From: Seonamhaeicola sp. S2-3
GTDB taxonomy: Bacteria > Bacteroidota > Bacteroidia > Flavobacteriales > Flavobacteriaceae
DNA length: 64,000 nt
Assembly: GCF_001971785.1 (NCBI RefSeq)
Contig: NZ_CP019389.1
Coordinates: 1,995,001 to 2,059,000 of the forward strand
Reading direction: 5' to 3'
Notes under the pieces: model-generated
Told to the model about the DNA's origin: nothing
The model's input: only the letters and a program-made list of their open reading frames with translations
Database searches by the model: none
Shown here: positions 1-8,326 of the stretch, piece by piece
How positions within the stretch are numbered: position 1 is the first letter of the stretch
Layout of the letters: the number at the start of each line of letters is the position of its first letter
Program-made: the position numbers and the translations under genes

Positions 1-879
1 GATGAAACACATGAAGTTATACCAATAACTGAAGCAAGTGGCGTTTGGCACCCACAAGAAGGTGTTTTTAATGGCCATTTTAAACCCACCGAAGCCGACA
101 AGATTAATAGAATTGGACAATTAAGACAAGGTGTAATAAAAGTTATTGAAAACCCCATTTACTCGCCAGACGTTTCTAGAAAATATACTGTAGCAGATAT
201 GATTACAGGTTTTGGTGTAGCAGAAGCTGTAAAACACTATTATAATATCTATGGAGGCCAAGTTGAAGGTAAACGTGCTGTTGTTCAGGGATTTGGAAAT
301 GTAGGTAGTGCAGCCGCTTTTTATCTAGCTCAAATGGGAGTGAAAATAGTAGGTATAATTGATTCAAATGGAGGGCTTATTAATGAGGAAGGTTTTTCGT
401 TTAATGATATTTGTCATTTTTTTCTATCCAAAAAGGGTAATATTTTAGCAACCGAAAACTTGATACCGTTTGAAGAGGCCAATGAAAGAATTTGGTCTAT
501 TAAAACCGAAATTTTCGCACCTTGTGCGGCATCACGTTTAATTACTATTCATCAAATAGATGAAATGATTAATAGTGGATTGGAAGTGATTTCTTGTGGT
601 GCAAATGTGCCTTTTGCAGACAAAGAAATTTTCTTTGGACCCATTATGGAACATACAGATCATCGGGTTAGTTTAATTCCCGATTTTATTTCAAACTGCG
701 GAATGGCAAGAGTATTTGCCTATTTCATGGAACGAAAAGTACAAATGACAGACGAAGCAATTTTTAACGATACATCAAATACAATTAAAGAAGCTATTAA
801 AAAAGTGTATAGTAAAAACCCTTCAAAAACAGGGGTTAGTGCTACAGCTTTTGAAATAGCATTAAATCAACTTATTTAA
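1..879 (+). CDS. Glu/Leu/Phe/Val dehydrogenase, C-terminal part (5' truncated by window)
   Basis: The reading frame is open from base 1, so the gene starts outside the window; 292 residues are visible. Family role: NAD(P)-dependent reversible oxidative deamination of an amino acid (glutamate or a branched-chain amino acid) in the cytosol. The visible part holds the Rossmann dinucleotide-binding domain, with the glycine motif GFGNVGSAAA about 100 residues in, followed by the C-terminal lobe (CGANVPF, ISNCGMARVF). The catalytic lysine region lies mostly upstream of the window. nhaD follows after 4 bp, so the two are probably co-transcribed. Family assignment is secure; whether glutamate or leucine is the substrate cannot be decided here. 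Confidence 0.9.
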   Translation, partial: DETHEVIPITEASGVWHPQEGVFNGHFKPTEADKINRIGQLRQGVIKVIENPIYSPDVSRKYTVADMITGFGVAEAVKHYYNIYGGQVEGKRAVVQGFGNVGSAAAFYLAQMGVKIVGIIDSNGGLINEEGFSFNDICHFFLSKKGNILATENLIPFEEANERIWSIKTEIFAPCAASRLITIHQIDEMINSGLEVISCGANVPFADKEIFFGPIMEHTDHRVSLIPDFISNCGMARVFAYFMERKVQMTDEAIFNDTSNTIKEAIKKVYSKNPSKTGVSATAFEIALNQLI

Positions 880-883
880 ATAT

Positions 884-2284
884 ATGGAAGCAGTAATTAT
901 TTTAGTTTTTGTAATGGGCTATTTAGCTATTACCCTTGAGCATAGTATAAAAATTGATAAATTAATTCCTGCTCTGGTGATGATGGCCATTTGTTGGGCT
1001 TGTATAGCACTTGGTCTTGAATCGTTTCCGCAATGGTTTGATTCTGGTAAGCATGCCCTTTTAGAAAATTTTGGGTTGCTTGCTCATGAAGAGAAAATGC
1101 ATTTAATGGAGGAAACACTTTTGCATCATTTAGGGAAAACATCAGAAATTTTGGTGTTTCTTTTAGGAGCCATGACTATTGTTGAAATCATTGATTATTT
1201 TGATGGTTTTTCAACAATTAAAAGCTTTGTTAAAACTAAAAAGAAAACAAAAATTTTATGGATATTTTCAATTTTAGCATTTGTTCTTTCAGCTATTATT
1301 GATAATTTAACAGCAACTATAGTACTTATATCAATACTTCAAAAAATTGTAAAAGATAGAAATATTCGTATTTGGTATGCTGGTTTAATTATAATTGCAG
1401 CTAATGCAGGTGGAGCTTGGTCTCCTATTGGAGATGTTACAACTACCATGCTATGGATTGGTAAAAAAGTAACTACAGGTCATTTAATAGGATATTTATT
1501 AGTACCATCTTTACTTTGTATGATGGTACCATCTTTAATTGCTTCATTCTTACCTGTTTTTAAAGGCGATTTAAACATTGTTGAAGATGAAGATAAAACC
1601 AAATCAAGGTTTAGTAGTACAATGCTTTATCTTGGGCTAGGGGCTATTGTGTTTGTGCCTATTTTTAAAATGGTAACACATTTACCACCCTACGTAGGTA
1701 TGATGCTATCTCTAGGAGTTGTGGCCACTTTTGCCGAAATTTATAGTAGTTCTAAGTTTAGTTTAACAGAGCATGGTGCATATGAAAGTGATGCACATGC
1801 ACAACATAGTCCAGTACACTATTCATTATCAAAAATAGAATTGCCTAGTATATTATTCTTCTTAGGAATTTTAATGGCAGTTGCAGCATTAGAATCTTTA
1901 GGTATATTATTTGGGTTTGCTAATTCATTACAAGAAACTATGCCTATGTTAGGAACAGAAATTCACCCAGGAGGACATGAAGGCGTTTCAGATTTAGTAG
2001 TGCTATTATTGGGAGTAGGATCTGCAGTAATTGATAATGTGCCATTAGTAGCAGCTAGTTTAGGTATGTTTTCTGAGCCAATAGATAATGAATTATGGCA
2101 TTTCATAGCATATTCAGCAGGTACAGGAGGTAGTATGTTAATTATAGGTTCTGCTGCAGGTGTAGTAGCTATGGGAATGGAAAAGATTGATTTCTTTTGG
2201 TATTTAAGAAAAATTTCTTGGTTGGCACTTGTTGGATTTTTAGTTGGTGCAGCAGCATTTATGGTTACCAGAACATTATTTTAG
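884..2284 (+). CDS. nhaD: NhaD-type Na+/H+ antiporter
   Basis: A 466-residue polytopic inner-membrane protein of the ion-transporter superfamily, NhaD branch. It exports Na+ (or Li+) in exchange for H+ and supports pH and salt homeostasis. Visible family features are the hydrophobic hairpins and the conserved segments SAIIDNLTATIV (about residues 139-150), ANAGGAWSPIGDVTTTMLW and, in the C-terminal half, SAVIDNVPLVAA; these paired IDN motifs are typical of NhaD. Length is normal for the family. The start is the ATG 4 bp after the dehydrogenase stop. A hairpin terminator follows at 2313-2346. Na+/H+ exchange fits a marine or salt-tolerant organism. Confidence 0.9.
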   Translation: MEAVIILVFVMGYLAITLEHSIKIDKLIPALVMMAICWACIALGLESFPQWFDSGKHALLENFGLLAHEEKMHLMEETLLHHLGKTSEILVFLLGAMTIVEIIDYFDGFSTIKSFVKTKKKTKILWIFSILAFVLSAIIDNLTATIVLISILQKIVKDRNIRIWYAGLIIIAANAGGAWSPIGDVTTTMLWIGKKVTTGHLIGYLLVPSLLCMMVPSLIASFLPVFKGDLNIVEDEDKTKSRFSSTMLYLGLGAIVFVPIFKMVTHLPPYVGMMLSLGVVATFAEIYSSSKFSLTEHGAYESDAHAQHSPVHYSLSKIELPSILFFLGILMAVAALESLGILFGFANSLQETMPMLGTEIHPGGHEGVSDLVVLLLGVGSAVIDNVPLVAASLGMFSEPIDNELWHFIAYSAGTGGSMLIIGSAAGVVAMGMEKIDFFWYLRKISWLALVGFLVGAAAFMVTRTLF

Positions 2285-2312
2285 ATAAAATTTTTAAATT
2301 GGTATAAAATTT

Positions 2313-2346
2313 GAAAGATTAGTGTTTTTGCTAATCTTTCTTTTTT
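2313..2346 (+). terminator. Intrinsic terminator after nhaD
   Basis: Perfect 10-bp stem GAAAGATTAG / CTAATCTTTC with an 8-nt loop, followed by a T run. It separates the dehydrogenase-nhaD unit from the exbB unit. Confidence 0.85.
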
Positions 2347-2432
2347 ATAATGATATATAGAACTGAAAATTTAATTTTGTTATACTTTAGCAATAAAACA
2401 AACGTTATACAGTTGCAATAAATTTATATTAT

Positions 2433-3140
2433 ATGCTAAGAACATTTTTAACCCTACAAACTACACAAGAAGGTACAGAGCTACTTACCGACGAAGAATC
2501 TGTTGAAAAAACACTTTCAATAATAGAACTTATTAGTAGCGGAGGTGCTGCAGGTCAAATTATCATTGCTATTCTATTTATATTATTAATAGTAGCATCA
2601 TACATTTATTTTGAAAGGCTGTTCGCTATTAAAGCAGCATCAAAAATGGATTCTAATTTTATGAATCAAATTAAAGACCATGTGAGCAACGGAAAAATAG
2701 ACGCTGCTCAAGTATTATGTGCCCAAGTAAATTCTCCAGTTTCAAGATTAATAGGAAAAGGTATTACAAGAATTGGAAAGCCACTGGCAGATATTAATAC
2801 AACAATAGAAAATGCAGGAAGACTAGAAGTTTATAACCTTGAAAAAAATGTAAGTGTATTAGCTACCATTTCTGGTGCAGCCCCTATGATAGGGTTTCTA
2901 GGTACAGTTATTGGAATGATACTATCAATATTTGAAATAGCAAACTCTGGCGGACAAATAGATATTAAACTATTAGCAGATGGTTTATATACAGCTATGA
3001 CAACCACTGTTGCTGGTTTAATTGTTGGTATTGTAGGGTATATTGCTTACAATCATTTGGTGGTAAGAACAGATAAGGTGGTATATCAAATGGAAGCAAA
3101 TTCATTAGAATTTTTAGATCATTTAAACGAGCCTACATAA
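2433..3140 (+). CDS. exbB: MotA/TolQ/ExbB proton-channel family protein
   Basis: A 235-residue inner-membrane protein. With ExbD it forms the proton-driven motor that energises TonB, and thereby SusC-type and other TonB-dependent outer-membrane transporters. It shows an N-terminal transmembrane helix (about residues 40-62), a cytoplasmic stretch, and two C-terminal helices carrying the family signature (ISGAAPMIGFLGTVIGM and TAMTTTVAGLIVGIVGY). The exbD start lies 1 bp after its stop, and a TonB-like gene and folC follow, so 2433-5617 looks like one operon. TolQ would be an alternative name, but the presence of a TonB-like partner and absence of TolA/TolB/Pal favour ExbB. Confidence 0.88.
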   Translation: MLRTFLTLQTTQEGTELLTDEESVEKTLSIIELISSGGAAGQIIIAILFILLIVASYIYFERLFAIKAASKMDSNFMNQIKDHVSNGKIDAAQVLCAQVNSPVSRLIGKGITRIGKPLADINTTIENAGRLEVYNLEKNVSVLATISGAAPMIGFLGTVIGMILSIFEIANSGGQIDIKLLADGLYTAMTTTVAGLIVGIVGYIAYNHLVVRTDKVVYQMEANSLEFLDHLNEPT

Positions 3141-3141
3141 T

Positions 3142-3534
3142 ATGAATTTTAGAGGAAGAAATAAAGTAACGCCAGAATTCAATATGTCTTCTATGACAGA
3201 TATTGTATTCTTACTTCTTATCTTTTTTATGCTGGCATCAACCTTAGTAACCACTAACGCTATTGATATTTTATTACCAAAAGCAAGTGGTAAAACTGAA
3301 AATAAAAAGTCTGTAGCCGTAAGTATTAAAAAAGATTTAACTTATTACATAGACCAAAAACGTGTAGGAGAAAGTGTGTTAGAAAATGAATTGTTAGCAG
3401 CACTTTCTAAATTAGAAAAACCTACCATAGTTTTAAGAGCAGAAAAGTCAGTACCCGTTCAAAACGTTGTAACGGTAATGGATATAGCTAATAGAAATAA
3501 ATTTAAAGTAATACTAGCAGTAAAACCTAATTAA
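3142..3534 (+). CDS. exbD: ExbD/TolR-family biopolymer transport protein
   Basis: A 130-residue protein with the standard ExbD layout: short cytoplasmic N-terminus, one transmembrane helix (about residues 16-40), then a periplasmic domain. The helix contains the conserved aspartate essential for proton transfer in the family, seen in SMTDIVFLLLIFF. Length is normal. It begins 1 bp after exbB and ends 16 bp before the TonB-like gene, which indicates translational coupling and joint assembly of the motor. TolR is the alternative; context favours ExbD. Confidence 0.88.
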   Translation: MNFRGRNKVTPEFNMSSMTDIVFLLLIFFMLASTLVTTNAIDILLPKASGKTENKKSVAVSIKKDLTYYIDQKRVGESVLENELLAALSKLEKPTIVLRAEKSVPVQNVVTVMDIANRNKFKVILAVKPN

Positions 3535-3550
3535 GCTATATAGGCTAAAA

Positions 3551-4396
3551 ATGAAGTATTTTAAAACCAAACACGAAAAAAATTCAGCTAAAATTACAGC
3601 GCTTATAGCTATAATTTTGTTGTTATTAATGTTTGTGGTTGGGCCACCGTATATGGATCCACCAGAGGAGTATGGTGTTGCTGTTAATTTTGGAACAACA
3701 AATTTTGGGTCGGGTAACGTGCAGCCTAAAAAGCCAATAAAATCAGAGCCTAAGGAAATTAATACCCCCACACAACCCGATGTTTCTGAGTCTGAGCCAA
3801 CAAAAGCTTCTGAAGTAAAAGAAGAGGTTTTAACAGCAGATAATGCAGAAGAAATAGCTATTAAAAAACAAAAAGAAGCCGAAGCTAAAGCAAAAGCTAT
3901 TGCAGATGCTAAAGCTAAGGCAGAAGCAGAAAGAATTGCTAAAGAAAAGCGAGAACAAGAGGAGAAAAAGAAAAAATTAGATGCTTTAATTGGAGGTGTA
4001 AGTAAATCTGAAGGTGCTGATACAGGAAGTGAAGGGAATGATGATAAAGCAGGCGATAAAGGTCAGTTAGACGGAAATCCTTATGCTCCAAGTTATTTTG
4101 GCGGTTCTGGACCAGGAAAGGGAGGCGTTGGATATGGACTAGGAGGAAGAGGGAAAATTTCAAACAAAGTATATAAGCAAGATTGTAATGAAGAAGGTCT
4201 TGTTGTTGTAGAGATAAGAGTTGATAGAAACGGAAGAGTAATAAAGGCAACACCTGGTATAAAAGGCACAACAGGAACGAACTGCTTATTTGAAGCTGCT
4301 AAAAAAACAGCTTTATCATTTAAATTTTCTGCAGATAAAAACGCTCCAGCTACTCAAGTTGGTTTTGTGAGTATCAACTTTAGTTTAGGACAATAA
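3551..4396 (+). CDS. TonB-like energy transducer
   Basis: A 281-residue protein. An N-terminal transmembrane anchor (about residues 14-34, followed by VVGPPYMDPPEEYGV) leads into a Pro/Glu/Lys-rich periplasm-spanning region with a long charged, probably helical stretch of Lys/Glu/Ala (about 95-145), then a Gly-rich linker and a small C-terminal domain ending in VSINFSLGQ. This is the architecture of TonB/TolA-type transducers that link the ExbBD motor to outer-membrane receptors. The C-terminal domain has the general form of a TonB_C fold (GLVVVEIRVDRNGRV...) but is divergent. The position right after exbB-exbD supports the call. Confidence is high for TonB-like transducer, lower for a specific partner. 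Confidence 0.82.
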   Translation: MKYFKTKHEKNSAKITALIAIILLLLMFVVGPPYMDPPEEYGVAVNFGTTNFGSGNVQPKKPIKSEPKEINTPTQPDVSESEPTKASEVKEEVLTADNAEEIAIKKQKEAEAKAKAIADAKAKAEAERIAKEKREQEEKKKKLDALIGGVSKSEGADTGSEGNDDKAGDKGQLDGNPYAPSYFGGSGPGKGGVGYGLGGRGKISNKVYKQDCNEEGLVVVEIRVDRNGRVIKATPGIKGTTGTNCLFEAAKKTALSFKFSADKNAPATQVGFVSINFSLGQ

Positions 4397-4399
4397 TTT

Positions 4400-5617
4400 A
4401 TGACCTACCAAGATACTCTCAATTGGATGTTTTCTCAGCTCCCAATGTATCAGCGCCAGGGGAAATCGGCTTATAAAGCAGATTTAAGTAACACTCACTT
4501 ATTAATAAATCACTTAAAAAACCCTCACTTAAATTTTAAATCCATTCATGTAGCAGGAACCAACGGAAAGGGTTCAACAAGCCATATGATTGCTTCCGTA
4601 TTACAAGAAGCTGGTTATAAAGTAGGATTGTATACTTCTCCTCATTTAAAAGATTTTAGAGAGCGTATTAAAATAAATGGACAAGTTGTAAGTAAGCAAT
4701 TTGTAATGGGGTTTATTAAACGAAATAAAGCGTTTTTTGAAGCTAACCAATTATCCTTTTTTGAAATGACTGTTGGAATGGCATTTGAATACTTTTCAAA
4801 GCAAAAAGTTGATATTGCTATTATTGAAGTGGGGCTTGGAGGTAGGTTAGATTCTACTAACGTAATAACCCCTGAAGTTTCAGTAATTACCAACATAGGT
4901 TTAGATCATACCCAATTTTTAGGCAATACCCTAGAGCAAATTGCTACAGAAAAAGGGGGGATTATTAAACCTCAAATTCCTGTTGTTATTGGTGAAACTC
5001 AAACTGAAACTAAAGATGTTTTTAAAAAACTAGCTAAGCAGTACAGCTCTAAAATAGTATTTGCAGATAAAGAAGTTAAGGTTGCTTTAGAAAGTGATTT
5101 AAAAGGAATTTACCAATCAAAAAACATTAAAACAGCAATTCAAGCAATTAAAGAATTACAACTAAAAGATTACACAATAACCAATTCTAATTTAAAAGAA
5201 GGATTATTGAAGGTTGTTAAAAATACAGGATTACTAGGGCGTTGGCAGGTTTTAAACACGCATCCAAAAGTAGTTTGTGATACGGGGCATAATAAAGAGG
5301 GATTAACATATTTAATGAAGCAAATATCAGAAGAAACTTTTCAGGATTTGCATATAGTTTTTGGAGTTGTAAATGATAAAGATTTAAACACAATAATTAA
5401 TTTATTACCTAAACATGCTACCTATTATTTTTGTAAGCCTGATATTTCTAGAGGATTATCTGTTAAAAAGTTAAAAACTTTTTTTAATGAATTGGGGTTT
5501 AAAGGGAAAGCATACAAATCTGTTAAAGAGGCATATAGAGCAGCTTGTAATAATTCTTCGCCTGAAGATTTTATTTTTGTAGGCGGGAGTACTTTTGTGG
5601 TAGCAGAAATAATTTAA
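4400..5617 (+). CDS. folC: Bifunctional folylpolyglutamate synthase / dihydrofolate synthase
   Basis: A 405-residue cytosolic ATP-dependent ligase of the Mur-ligase superfamily. It adds glutamate to dihydropteroate and/or tetrahydrofolate to make and retain folates. The P-loop THVAGTNGKGS-type motif is visible as HVAGTNGKGSTSHM near residues 51-64, followed by LYTSPHLKDFRERI, the conserved GLGGRLDSTN and the TNIGLDH segment, all characteristic of FolC. Length is normal. It starts 3 bp after the TonB-like gene and is probably read through from exbB. Whether it has both activities cannot be told from sequence alone. Confidence 0.93.
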   Translation: MTYQDTLNWMFSQLPMYQRQGKSAYKADLSNTHLLINHLKNPHLNFKSIHVAGTNGKGSTSHMIASVLQEAGYKVGLYTSPHLKDFRERIKINGQVVSKQFVMGFIKRNKAFFEANQLSFFEMTVGMAFEYFSKQKVDIAIIEVGLGGRLDSTNVITPEVSVITNIGLDHTQFLGNTLEQIATEKGGIIKPQIPVVIGETQTETKDVFKKLAKQYSSKIVFADKEVKVALESDLKGIYQSKNIKTAIQAIKELQLKDYTITNSNLKEGLLKVVKNTGLLGRWQVLNTHPKVVCDTGHNKEGLTYLMKQISEETFQDLHIVFGVVNDKDLNTIINLLPKHATYYFCKPDISRGLSVKKLKTFFNELGFKGKAYKSVKEAYRAACNNSSPEDFIFVGGSTFVVAEII

Positions 5618-5633
5618 TTTTTTTTAAAAAAAG

Positions 5634-5666
5634 TTTTTGCAGAATTAAAAACTAGGTTATATTTGC
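5634..5666 (+). promoter_or_regulatory. Bacteroidota-type promoter for tRNA-Val
   Basis: TTTTTG at 5634-5639, then TATATTTGC at 5658-5666, matching the Bacteroidota -33 TTTG / -7 TAnnTTTG consensus with an 18-bp spacer. The tRNA begins 15 bp downstream. Confidence 0.75.
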
Positions 5667-5681
5667 ACACGCTAACAGCAA

Positions 5682-5756
5682 GGGCGCGTAGCTCAGTTGG
5701 TTCAGAGCACTTGGTTTACACCCAAGGGGTCAGGGGTTCGAATCCCTTCGCGCCCA
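5682..5756 (+). tRNA. tRNA-Val (anticodon TAC)
   Basis: A complete 75-nt cloverleaf. The acceptor stem GGGCGCG (5682-5688) pairs with CGCGCCC (5749-5755); D stem GCTC/GAGC; anticodon stem CTTGG/CCAAG around the loop TTTACAC with TAC at 5717-5719; T arm AGGGG-TTCGAAT-CCCTT; discriminator A at 5756. The CCA end is not encoded (CAAA follows). A strong promoter precedes it and a hairpin terminator follows, so it is a single-gene transcript. The insertion-sequence nest begins about 70 bp downstream, so the tRNA itself is intact. Confidence 0.97.
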
Positions 5757-5761
5757 CAAAA

Positions 5762-5792
5762 AAATCCTAAAGTTTTTACTTTAGGATTTTTT
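5762..5792 (+). terminator. Intrinsic terminator after tRNA-Val
   Basis: Stem AATCCTAAAG / CTTTAGGATT (5763-5772 with 5779-5788), short T-rich loop, followed by a T run. Confidence 0.85.
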
Positions 5793-5826
5793 ATTTTAAT
5801 AGCTTTTGTTTCTTATCTCTTGTATA

Positions 5827-5848
5827 GGATCAAGTCAAAATGGATCAA
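5827..5848. repeat. IS left-end stubs (two partial copies of the terminal sequence)
   Basis: GGATCAAGTCAAAAT (5827-5841) and GGATCAA (5842-5848) resemble the left terminus of the insertion sequence just to the right (5849 and 5868), one with a missing C. They lie head to tail outside the left end of the older IS copy. They look like remnants of earlier element ends, perhaps the other side of the decayed IS whose right end is at 8952-8973. No target duplication confirms this. Confidence 0.6.
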
Positions 5849-5867
5849 GGATCAAGTCCAAAATCTG
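5849..5867. repeat. Left end of older IS copy, ending in the 8-bp target duplication of the newer copy
   Basis: These 19 bp (GGATCAAGTCCAAAATCTG) are identical to the first 19 bp of the IS at 5868. The last 8 bases, AAAATCTG (5860-5867), recur at 7327-7334 directly after the right end of the newer copy. The older copy was therefore split after its base 19, and AAAATCTG is the target-site duplication. Joining 5849-5867 to 7335-8774 restores 1459 bp, exactly the length of the newer copy. Confidence 0.92.
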
Positions 5868-5899
5868 GGATCAAGTCCAAAATCTGGGTTTTTACCATT

Positions 5900-6835
5900 T
5901 TAAGAATATAATTTAATCAAGCGATATAAGAAGTATTCCGTATTCCTGACTCCCCTAAATTGAGATCTAAAAGCCTTTACTTTGGCATTAAAGGATTCAG
6001 CTGAAGCATTAGTACTTCTGTTTATAAAATAGTTGAGTACAGAGCGGTAATTTAAAGTAATACTATTGGCTACCGTTTGGAAGCTCTTAAATCCTGACTC
6101 CTCTACATCTTTGTACCAGTGGGCTAGTTTGGTGTAAGCTACTTTAATATCTATGGCTTGGTTAAAAATATTCCTCAAGCCTTGAACAAGTCCATAAGCT
6201 TTCTTTAATTCTGGGTATTCATTAAACAATATCTGTCCCCTCTCTTTCTGATTTGGAGTCCATTTATCTGGGGATTTATACAGTAGATATCTACTCCTGG
6301 CCAGGAGTTGTTTTGAGCTATCACCATTAGAAAAAGTTACAGGTTTAAATTCTTTGTCGGCAGCTCTAGATAGCTTTATCTGTTCATTTTCTTGATCCAA
6401 AGCTTCCCATCGGTATTTGATACGAAGATCTTGGAGCGCCTCTATTGCCAGCTTCTGTACATGGAACCTGTCTGTTACTTGGATGGCTTTCGGGAAACAT
6501 TTAGTGGAGATTGTTTTCATAGAGTTAGCCATGTCTAAGGTAATCTCTTTCACTTTAGCACGCTTTTTTGCTGGGATCTTCAAGAGTTGTTCGATAATAG
6601 GCTCCACTTTAGTTCCGTGGAATATCCCAACTAAAGCCCCTTTCTTTCCTTTGGCCTTCTTATTGGTAATGATGGTATAGAGCTCTCCCTTGGACAGCGC
6701 TGTCTCATCAATGGATAAATAAGAACCTAAGTTTTCAGGGAAAACAAGCCACTGTTTAGCATGACTCTTATGCTCCCATTGCTTAAAATCACTTAAGTGA
6801 TCCTTATAATGTCTTTGAAGCCTTTTTCCGGACAT
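5900..6835 (-). CDS. ISAon1/ISL3-like transposase, catalytic part (orfB, copy 1)
   Basis: A 311-residue DDE transposase core. Candidate catalytic residues are D43 in LSIDETALS, the Asp in ITLDMANSMKT, and the Glu in NASAESFNAKVK near the C-terminus, the usual ISL3 arrangement. The frame is open upstream of the ATG to 6892 and so overlaps the end of orfA (6879) by 14 nt, in the +1 frame relative to it. The mature transposase may therefore be an orfA-orfB fusion made by a +1-type shift, with an A4 tract preceded by T6 lying in the mRNA there (6900-6891). The protein is identical to that of copy 2. Confidence 0.9.
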   Translation of the reverse strand: MSGKRLQRHYKDHLSDFKQWEHKSHAKQWLVFPENLGSYLSIDETALSKGELYTIITNKKAKGKKGALVGIFHGTKVEPIIEQLLKIPAKKRAKVKEITLDMANSMKTISTKCFPKAIQVTDRFHVQKLAIEALQDLRIKYRWEALDQENEQIKLSRAADKEFKPVTFSNGDSSKQLLARSRYLLYKSPDKWTPNQKERGQILFNEYPELKKAYGLVQGLRNIFNQAIDIKVAYTKLAHWYKDVEESGFKSFQTVANSITLNYRSVLNYFINRSTNASAESFNAKVKAFRSQFRGVRNTEYFLYRLIKLYS

Positions 6836-6878
6836 ACCATACTGGCGCCCAAGTTGTTGGCTGCTCAGAGCAGTATTA

Positions 6879-7265
6879 TCAGTCGATTTCTTTTAAAAAA
6901 GCAGCAAACTCTTTTGATATTCGAGTTCCCTGTGCAATAAATTCATCCCATTCACGACTTACTTTAATCCTCTTTTTATCAAGTAGAACGTCCCAACGCC
7001 TTCGTTTAAGATTTAATGATAGTAGATTGTCTCGAACGGGATAATCCTCGATTATTCGAGGCTCCATGAAGCCACTGGCTTTATACTTGCAATCCTTGTA
7101 CTTAGATGGTATTTGTTTTTTCTCCTCCAAATATATCGTTAGACGGTTCTCATATAAAACATGCTTTATAGGCTTCTTATCGAATCCAACAATATCAAAA
7201 TACTCTAATATTCCTTCTGGTAATATTAAACTTAACAAGGATAACTCAGTGTCTTTATTCATCAA
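6879..7265 (-). CDS. ISAon1-like transposase N-terminal region protein (orfA, copy 1)
   Basis: A 128-residue protein that corresponds to the N-terminal DNA-binding portion of ISL3-like transposases, encoded as a separate frame in ISAon1-type elements. Visible features are the LILPEGILEYFDIVGF start, a Cys-containing mid-part (KDCKYKASGFMEPRIIEDYP), a basic LNLKRRRWDVLL segment and the end TRISKEFAAFLKEID. It starts 40 bp inside the IS right end and ends just before orfB. The start is the first of two ATGs; the second is equally possible. Confidence 0.85.
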   Translation of the reverse strand: MMNKDTELSLLSLILPEGILEYFDIVGFDKKPIKHVLYENRLTIYLEEKKQIPSKYKDCKYKASGFMEPRIIEDYPVRDNLLSLNLKRRRWDVLLDKKRIKVSREWDEFIAQGTRISKEFAAFLKEID

Positions 7266-7347
7266 TATAATTTAAAGTACAAAGAAAATTATTTTTCTCT
7301 TTAGACCCAACTTTTGAGATTGATCCAAAATCTGGGTTTTTACCATT

Positions 7348-8283
7348 TTAAGAATATAATTTAATCAAGCGATATAAGAAGTATTCCGTATTCCTGACTC
7401 CCCTAAATTGAGATCTAAAAGCCTTTACTTTGGCATTAAAGGATTCAGCTGAAGCATTAGTACTTCTGTTTATAAAATAGTTGAGTACAGAGCGGTAATT
7501 TAAAGTAATACTATTGGCTACCGTTTGGAAGCTCTTAAATCCTGACTCCTCTACATCTTTGTACCAGTGGGCTAGTTTGGTGTAAGCTACTTTAATATCT
7601 ATGGCTTGGTTAAAAATATTCCTCAAGCCTTGAACAAGTCCATAAGCTTTCTTTAATTCTGGGTATTCATTAAACAATATCTGTCCCCTCTCTTTCTGAT
7701 TTGGAGTCCATTTATCTGGGGATTTATACAGTAGATATCTACTCCTGGCCAGGAGTTGTTTTGAGCTATCACCATTAGAAAAAGTTACAGGTTTAAATTC
7801 TTTGTCGGCAGCTCTAGATAGCTTTATCTGTTCATTTTCTTGATCCAAAGCTTCCCATCGGTATTTGATACGAAGATCTTGGAGCGCCTCTATTGCCAGC
7901 TTCTGTACATGGAACCTGTCTGTTACTTGGATGGCTTTCGGGAAACATTTAGTGGAGATCGTTTTCATAGAGTTAGCCATGTCTAAGGTGATCTCTTTCA
8001 CTTTAGCACGCTTTTTTGCTGGGATCTTCAAGAGTTGTTCGATAATAGGCTCCACTTTAGTTCCGTGGAATATCCCAACTAAAGCCCCTTTCTTTCCTTT
8101 GGCCTTCTTATTGGTAATGATGGTATAGAGCTCTCCCTTGGACAGCGCTGTCTCATCAATGGATAAATAAGAACCTAAGTTTTCAGGGAAAACAAGCCAC
8201 TGTTTAGCATGACTCTTATGCTCCCATTGCTTAAAATCACTTAAGTGATCCTTATAATGTCTTTGAAGCCTTTTTCCGGACAT
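7348..8283 (-). CDS. ISAon1/ISL3-like transposase, catalytic part (orfB, copy 2)
   Basis: A 311-residue DDE transposase core, amino-acid identical to the protein at 5900-6835, with the same D (LSIDETALS), D (ITLDMANS) and E (NASAESFNAKVK) positions. Two silent differences were seen inside this frame (7960 and 7990); a third (8294) lies just upstream. The gene is intact, so both copies can supply transposase. The same 14-nt overlap with orfA, in the +1 frame, is present. Confidence 0.9.
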   Translation of the reverse strand: MSGKRLQRHYKDHLSDFKQWEHKSHAKQWLVFPENLGSYLSIDETALSKGELYTIITNKKAKGKKGALVGIFHGTKVEPIIEQLLKIPAKKRAKVKEITLDMANSMKTISTKCFPKAIQVTDRFHVQKLAIEALQDLRIKYRWEALDQENEQIKLSRAADKEFKPVTFSNGDSSKQLLARSRYLLYKSPDKWTPNQKERGQILFNEYPELKKAYGLVQGLRNIFNQAIDIKVAYTKLAHWYKDVEESGFKSFQTVANSITLNYRSVLNYFINRSTNASAESFNAKVKAFRSQFRGVRNTEYFLYRLIKLYS

Positions 8284-8326
8284 ACCATACTGGTGCCCAA
8301 GTTGTTGGCTGCTCAGAGCAGTATTA

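Larger units (their letters stand above)
5868..7326 (-). mobile_element. Complete ISAon1/ISL3-like insertion sequence, copy 1 (newer, 1459 bp)
   Basis: Ends are imperfect 22-bp inverted repeats: left 5868-5889 (GGATCAA...TGGGT) and right 7305-7326 (ACCCA...TTGATCC), 17 of 22 positions matching. It is flanked by the 8-bp direct repeat AAAATCTG (5860-5867 and 7327-7334), the duplication length known for ISL3-type elements. It carries orfA (6879-7265) and orfB (5900-6835) on the minus strand. I found three substitutions relative to copy 2 (6512, 6542, 6846), none changing the proteins, so the insertion is recent. The naming ISAon1-like is from recognition of the two-protein organisation; the element was not compared with a database. 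Confidence 0.9.

Noticed and set aside
5827-5889. Head-to-tail repeats of GGATCAAGTC that might be a CRISPR-like or operator array
   Set aside because: The repeats have no spacers of regular length and match the IS terminus, so they are IS ends and a target duplication.
5697-5903. An open frame of 68 codons over the tRNA-Val and its terminator
   Set aside because: It lies over a clear tRNA gene and terminator and reads into IS end repeats; no protein family is recognisable.
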